Source: Herpetosiphon geysericola
GTDB lineage: Bacteria; Chloroflexota; Chloroflexia; Chloroflexales; Herpetosiphonaceae
Assembly: GCF_001306135.1 (NCBI RefSeq)
Contig: NZ_LGKP01000007.1
Span: 1-64,000 of the forward strand
DNA length: 64,000 nucleotides
Reading direction: 5' to 3'
The notes under the pieces are model-generated. The model saw only the letters and a list, made by a program, of their open reading frames with translations, made no database searches and was not told the DNA's origin. The first letter of the stretch is position 1; each line of letters begins with the position of its first letter. Both the position numbers and the translations under genes were made by a program. Positions 61,782 to 64,000 of this stretch are shown in pieces.

Positions 61782-63610
61782 TGCAGCACCTCTGCATTGG
61801 GCCCAACCAGCCGCAGCACCAGCAACGGGGTTTCGCTTGGGCTATAGACCTGAAGAACGTCGCGCAATTCTTGATCGTAGAAGACGCTAATTTGCTCGAC
61901 CTGCCAGCCTGCCGCGCCAGCCAACAATTCAACTGCCTGGGCAGCAGCGCCACAATCGTAGAGCGCCAAACGATAGGATTTCGCCCCATATTTGGCTTCG
62001 ACGCGGCCAATTGCTGCCGTCAGCACCAACAAACCCAAAGTTTGCGAATCTAATGGATCGGAGGGAAAAACCTTGACAACTTCGTCCCAGCTGAAACTTG
62101 GTCGAATCGCTTCGAGCGTGGCTTCATGCTGGTTGAGGTGATAGATTCCTGTCGCCAACCCGCTGAGCTTATGATTGAGCAGATAGACAGTTTGCGAGGC
62201 CATATTGCCGCCCGACGGCACAAAACGCTGGCCAGCGCCAATTGTTTGGCTGGCGGGCTTGCGTACAAACGCTTGCTCAAGCAACCATGCCAAGGGCGCA
62301 ATCGAAGCCTGAAGCGGCAGCTGTGCGCTAATATCAACCGCTGGATCTGGTTGCCATTGGGCTTGCAATTGGCTCAGCGCATGGCGTTGAACATTGGTGT
62401 AGCCCTTGGCTCCACTGACAATCGCCAGCGCATTTTTCGGCGCATAATGTTGTTGATGGGCCTTGGGGAAAATCGCATAGCTGCGTTCATCAGTGTTGGC
62501 GTGATACCACAAGGGCAAATTTTCAAAATGACCAGCGCCGACCAACAGATCGCGCGGCGCATCAAGATTGGGTTGGCCACATACCGGACAATGCACCAAA
62601 CGATGCACCGATTGGGCGACAAACTCCAACGAAACGGGGTCGAGCACATAGCGCACGCCGCCAGTAACAATTGGGCTTAGGCCAGAGATCAGGTTGCCAA
62701 TCACGAGGCTAGCTTGGCTCAGCGCCAATTGTTCATTCAGGCTCAAAGGTGCGTTTGGCTCGCTCAAGTCTGGTGCGTTGTTCTCAACCTGTTCAGCGCA
62801 GGCATAACAACCAGCTTCATGAGCAAAGGTAGTTGGGCCAAGTTCAATATGCTGCGGGTGCAGCCACAAGCGGGTAAAGCGGCTTTGGGCCTGAATCGCC
62901 CGTTGATTGAGGGCTTGGGTCAACTCAGTTTGGGCAGTGCTGGTCAGCAAACAAATCAGGCCATCGTTATGTTCAGCGAGCCAATGATCAACTGCATCGA
63001 GCAAGCCATCGGCGGCTGATACTTGCAGCTCTAATTCTAAATGTGGCAGGGCGTAGGTGGTGGTTGGCGAAACATTCGCCAACCAGGTTGCCCGCCCCAA
63101 GCCAGCCTGGGCCAATTGATGCAGCAACGGCGCAACCAAACGCTCGCCGCCAAGCAAGAGCAACGGCGTTGATTGCAAGCGTTGCAGCACTTCATAGCGA
63201 TTGCGACAGATGCGGGTTTGGTCGACAAAGCGGCTGTAGAAGGCCAGTTGTTGGCTGAAAGCCCGCACCACATGCGGCTCAAGCGTGTTGCTTGGCAACG
63301 GGCCTTCTTCGAGCACGCCCTGCACATGCAACAGCTGCAAGGTATCGTCAATCGTGGCCGGTTTGAATTGGGCCAAACGTTCGCCAATTGTTTCGCGGCT
63401 GTTAAGGCCGTTGAGCAAGGGCAATAATTGGGGCAGCAGATTGCGCACCGCTTTGCCCCGCAAGACCACATCGTGCGGCCCACCCAGCAGCAACAACAAT
63501 TGCTCGTTGTACCAAACCCGGGCAATTTCATCGGAGATGCGCGGGCGAGTCGGCATTTGCACCTGCGGATCGCTCTGCAAATGGCTGTGTAAATCAAATG
63601 CTTGGGTCAT
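61778..63610 (-). CDS. Fusion: RRE + E1/ThiF-like domain + SagB-type oxidase domain
   Basis: 610 residues. (1) About 20-105: leader-binding winged helix (PRISDEIARVWYNEQLLLLLGG ... VLEEG). (2) About 110-370: ThiF/E1-like region with a degenerate glycine loop (LLLLGGERLVAPLLHQLAQAGLG) and four cysteines, CYAC and CPVC, as a zinc site. (3) About 430-610: SagB/nitroreductase domain (RFVPSGGNMASQTVYLLNHKLSGLATGIYHL; YRLALYDCGAAAQAVELLAGAAGW). Parts 1-2 resemble the 'ocin-ThiF'/F-proteins that deliver precursor peptide to a YcaO cyclodehydratase, and part 3 would oxidise the azolines. ATGA overlaps on both sides. Confidence 0.87.
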   Translation of the reverse strand: MTQAFDLHSHLQSDPQVQMPTRPRISDEIARVWYNEQLLLLLGGPHDVVLRGKAVRNLLPQLLPLLNGLNSRETIGERLAQFKPATIDDTLQLLHVQGVLEEGPLPSNTLEPHVVRAFSQQLAFYSRFVDQTRICRNRYEVLQRLQSTPLLLLGGERLVAPLLHQLAQAGLGRATWLANVSPTTTYALPHLELELQVSAADGLLDAVDHWLAEHNDGLICLLTSTAQTELTQALNQRAIQAQSRFTRLWLHPQHIELGPTTFAHEAGCYACAEQVENNAPDLSEPNAPLSLNEQLALSQASLVIGNLISGLSPIVTGGVRYVLDPVSLEFVAQSVHRLVHCPVCGQPNLDAPRDLLVGAGHFENLPLWYHANTDERSYAIFPKAHQQHYAPKNALAIVSGAKGYTNVQRHALSQLQAQWQPDPAVDISAQLPLQASIAPLAWLLEQAFVRKPASQTIGAGQRFVPSGGNMASQTVYLLNHKLSGLATGIYHLNQHEATLEAIRPSFSWDEVVKVFPSDPLDSQTLGLLVLTAAIGRVEAKYGAKSYRLALYDCGAAAQAVELLAGAAGWQVEQISVFYDQELRDVLQVYSPSETPLLVLRLVGPNAEVLQ

Positions 63611-64000
63611 AACGCCACCTCGCGTGCTTGCAAGGCCAAGTTGGCCACAACCTGGGCTAACTGATCGCGGCCAATCCAGGTTGTATGTTGCTGGCCGCCA
63701 CAGGCTGGGCAGTTTTCAAATGGCTCGACATGGTTGCGGCTCATGCCAAGATTGAAGGTGTCCCATTGAACTTCGCGGCCAAGCGCCAAGGGTGGTTGTT
63801 GACCAAGCAACAGCCGCTCGATTTCGGCCAAGCCATAGCTCGCCGCCAAGTTTGTGAGCGCGGCGATTGAAGGTTGAAACAACGCTTGTTGCTGTTGGCG
63901 CAAAAAGCCATCGCGGGCCTGCCACACGTCGCTGCGGGTTTCGCACGAGCGCAAGCGAGCTTGATAGCAGGCATAACAGGCGGTGTGCTCGGGCAAAATC
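63607..64000 (-). CDS. C-terminal part of an E1-like/TOMM leader-binding protein, cut by the right edge
   Basis: At least 130 residues, open to the end of the window; the apparent TTG at 63996 reads as Leu inside the frame. It carries the Cys-x-x-Cys region TACYACYQARLRSCETRSDVW and a second pair in ENCPACGGQ, the zinc tetrad typical of the C-terminal part of ThiF-like cyclodehydratase partner proteins. Helices LTNLAASYGLAEIERLLLGQQPP lie between them. The same CxxC arrangement is in the next gene, so the operon has two such proteins. Overlaps that gene by four bases (ATGA). Confidence 0.75.
   Translation of the reverse strand, partial: ILPEHTACYACYQARLRSCETRSDVWQARDGFLRQQQQALFQPSIAALTNLAASYGLAEIERLLLGQQPPLALGREVQWDTFNLGMSRNHVEPFENCPACGGQQHTTWIGRDQLAQVVANLALQAREVAL

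Noticed and set aside
53526-63996. Small frames in the RiPP operon as a precursor peptide, e.g. the 29-residue frame starting in the 55.03-55.13 kb gap
   Set aside because: It overlaps the ABC ATPase start in another frame, has one Cys, and shows no leader/core division. No gap in the operon is large enough for a convincing precursor.

Overview
The window looks like chromosome from a filamentous gliding member of the Chloroflexota, most like Herpetosiphon. This is an inference from several traits: secreted proteins with Thr-Pro-rich tails ending in a short aromatic-x-Pro-x-x-x-Lys/Arg peptide, an MglA-type GTPase next to roadblock proteins, mid-GC codon use, and gaps packed with degenerate word repeats. 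I see no rRNA, tRNA, CRISPR array, transposase or phage gene. Only two genes run off the edges: a possible C-terminus at the left and a RiPP enzyme at the right.

Layout. 1-6.2 kb (mostly minus): acyl-CoA carboxylase beta subunit, purN-purD, and a large MalT/LuxR-like ATPase regulator. 6.6-10.5 kb (plus): a heterodimeric ABC exporter with one degenerate ATP site, behind a palindromic operator. 10.8-14.1 kb (minus): rdgB, a HAD phosphatase, threonine deaminase and a GNAT acetyltransferase. 14.3-18.3 kb: an SRPBCC protein, then a translationally coupled FAD oxidoreductase/ECF41 sigma pair with a recognisable ECF41 promoter, then an MpaB-type oxygenase. 18.4-21.5 kb (minus): two acyl-CoA dehydrogenases and an SCP2 protein, a lipid-oxidation group. 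21.8-31.1 kb: OsmC, TatD, a membrane transglutaminase, a response regulator, a secreted M12-like metalloprotease, three small proteins and a SpoIID/peptidoglycan-binding protein. 31.3-34.1 kb: translin, aroA and a dienoyl-CoA-reductase-like SDR. 35.2-39.5 kb: an envelope-signalling operon (sigma-like protein, FecR-LysM protein, CHASE2 cyclase, AmaP-like protein). 39.7-46.8 kb: a DUF11 secreted protein, a GAF-PAS histidine kinase, Hsp20 and a secreted Kelch protein. 47.2-50.1 kb: a motility/polarity module (HTH protein, two roadblock proteins, MglA GTPase, PATAN/DUF4388 protein). 50.2-53.4 kb (minus): a methionine operon, metY - small protein - metX, behind a complete SAM-I riboswitch and terminator.

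53.5-64.0 kb (minus, continuing past the right edge) is the most notable region: a tightly coupled RiPP operon combining azole-forming and dehydrating enzymes. In transcription order it encodes a cut-off E1-like protein, an RRE/E1-like/SagB-oxidase fusion, a second SagB-type oxidase, an M50 protease carrying a PqqD-like domain, a LanB-type glutamylating dehydratase, two thiopeptide-type SpaB_C paralogs, and an ABC ATPase and permease. This is the enzyme set expected for a thiopeptide-like product (Cys/Ser/Thr heterocycles oxidised to azoles, dehydroamino acids, possibly a [4+2] pyridine). The precursor peptide and a YcaO cyclodehydratase are not visible and probably lie to the right. Regulation readable from sequence includes the SAM-I switch, the ECF41 promoter, several sigma70-like promoters and many intrinsic terminators.
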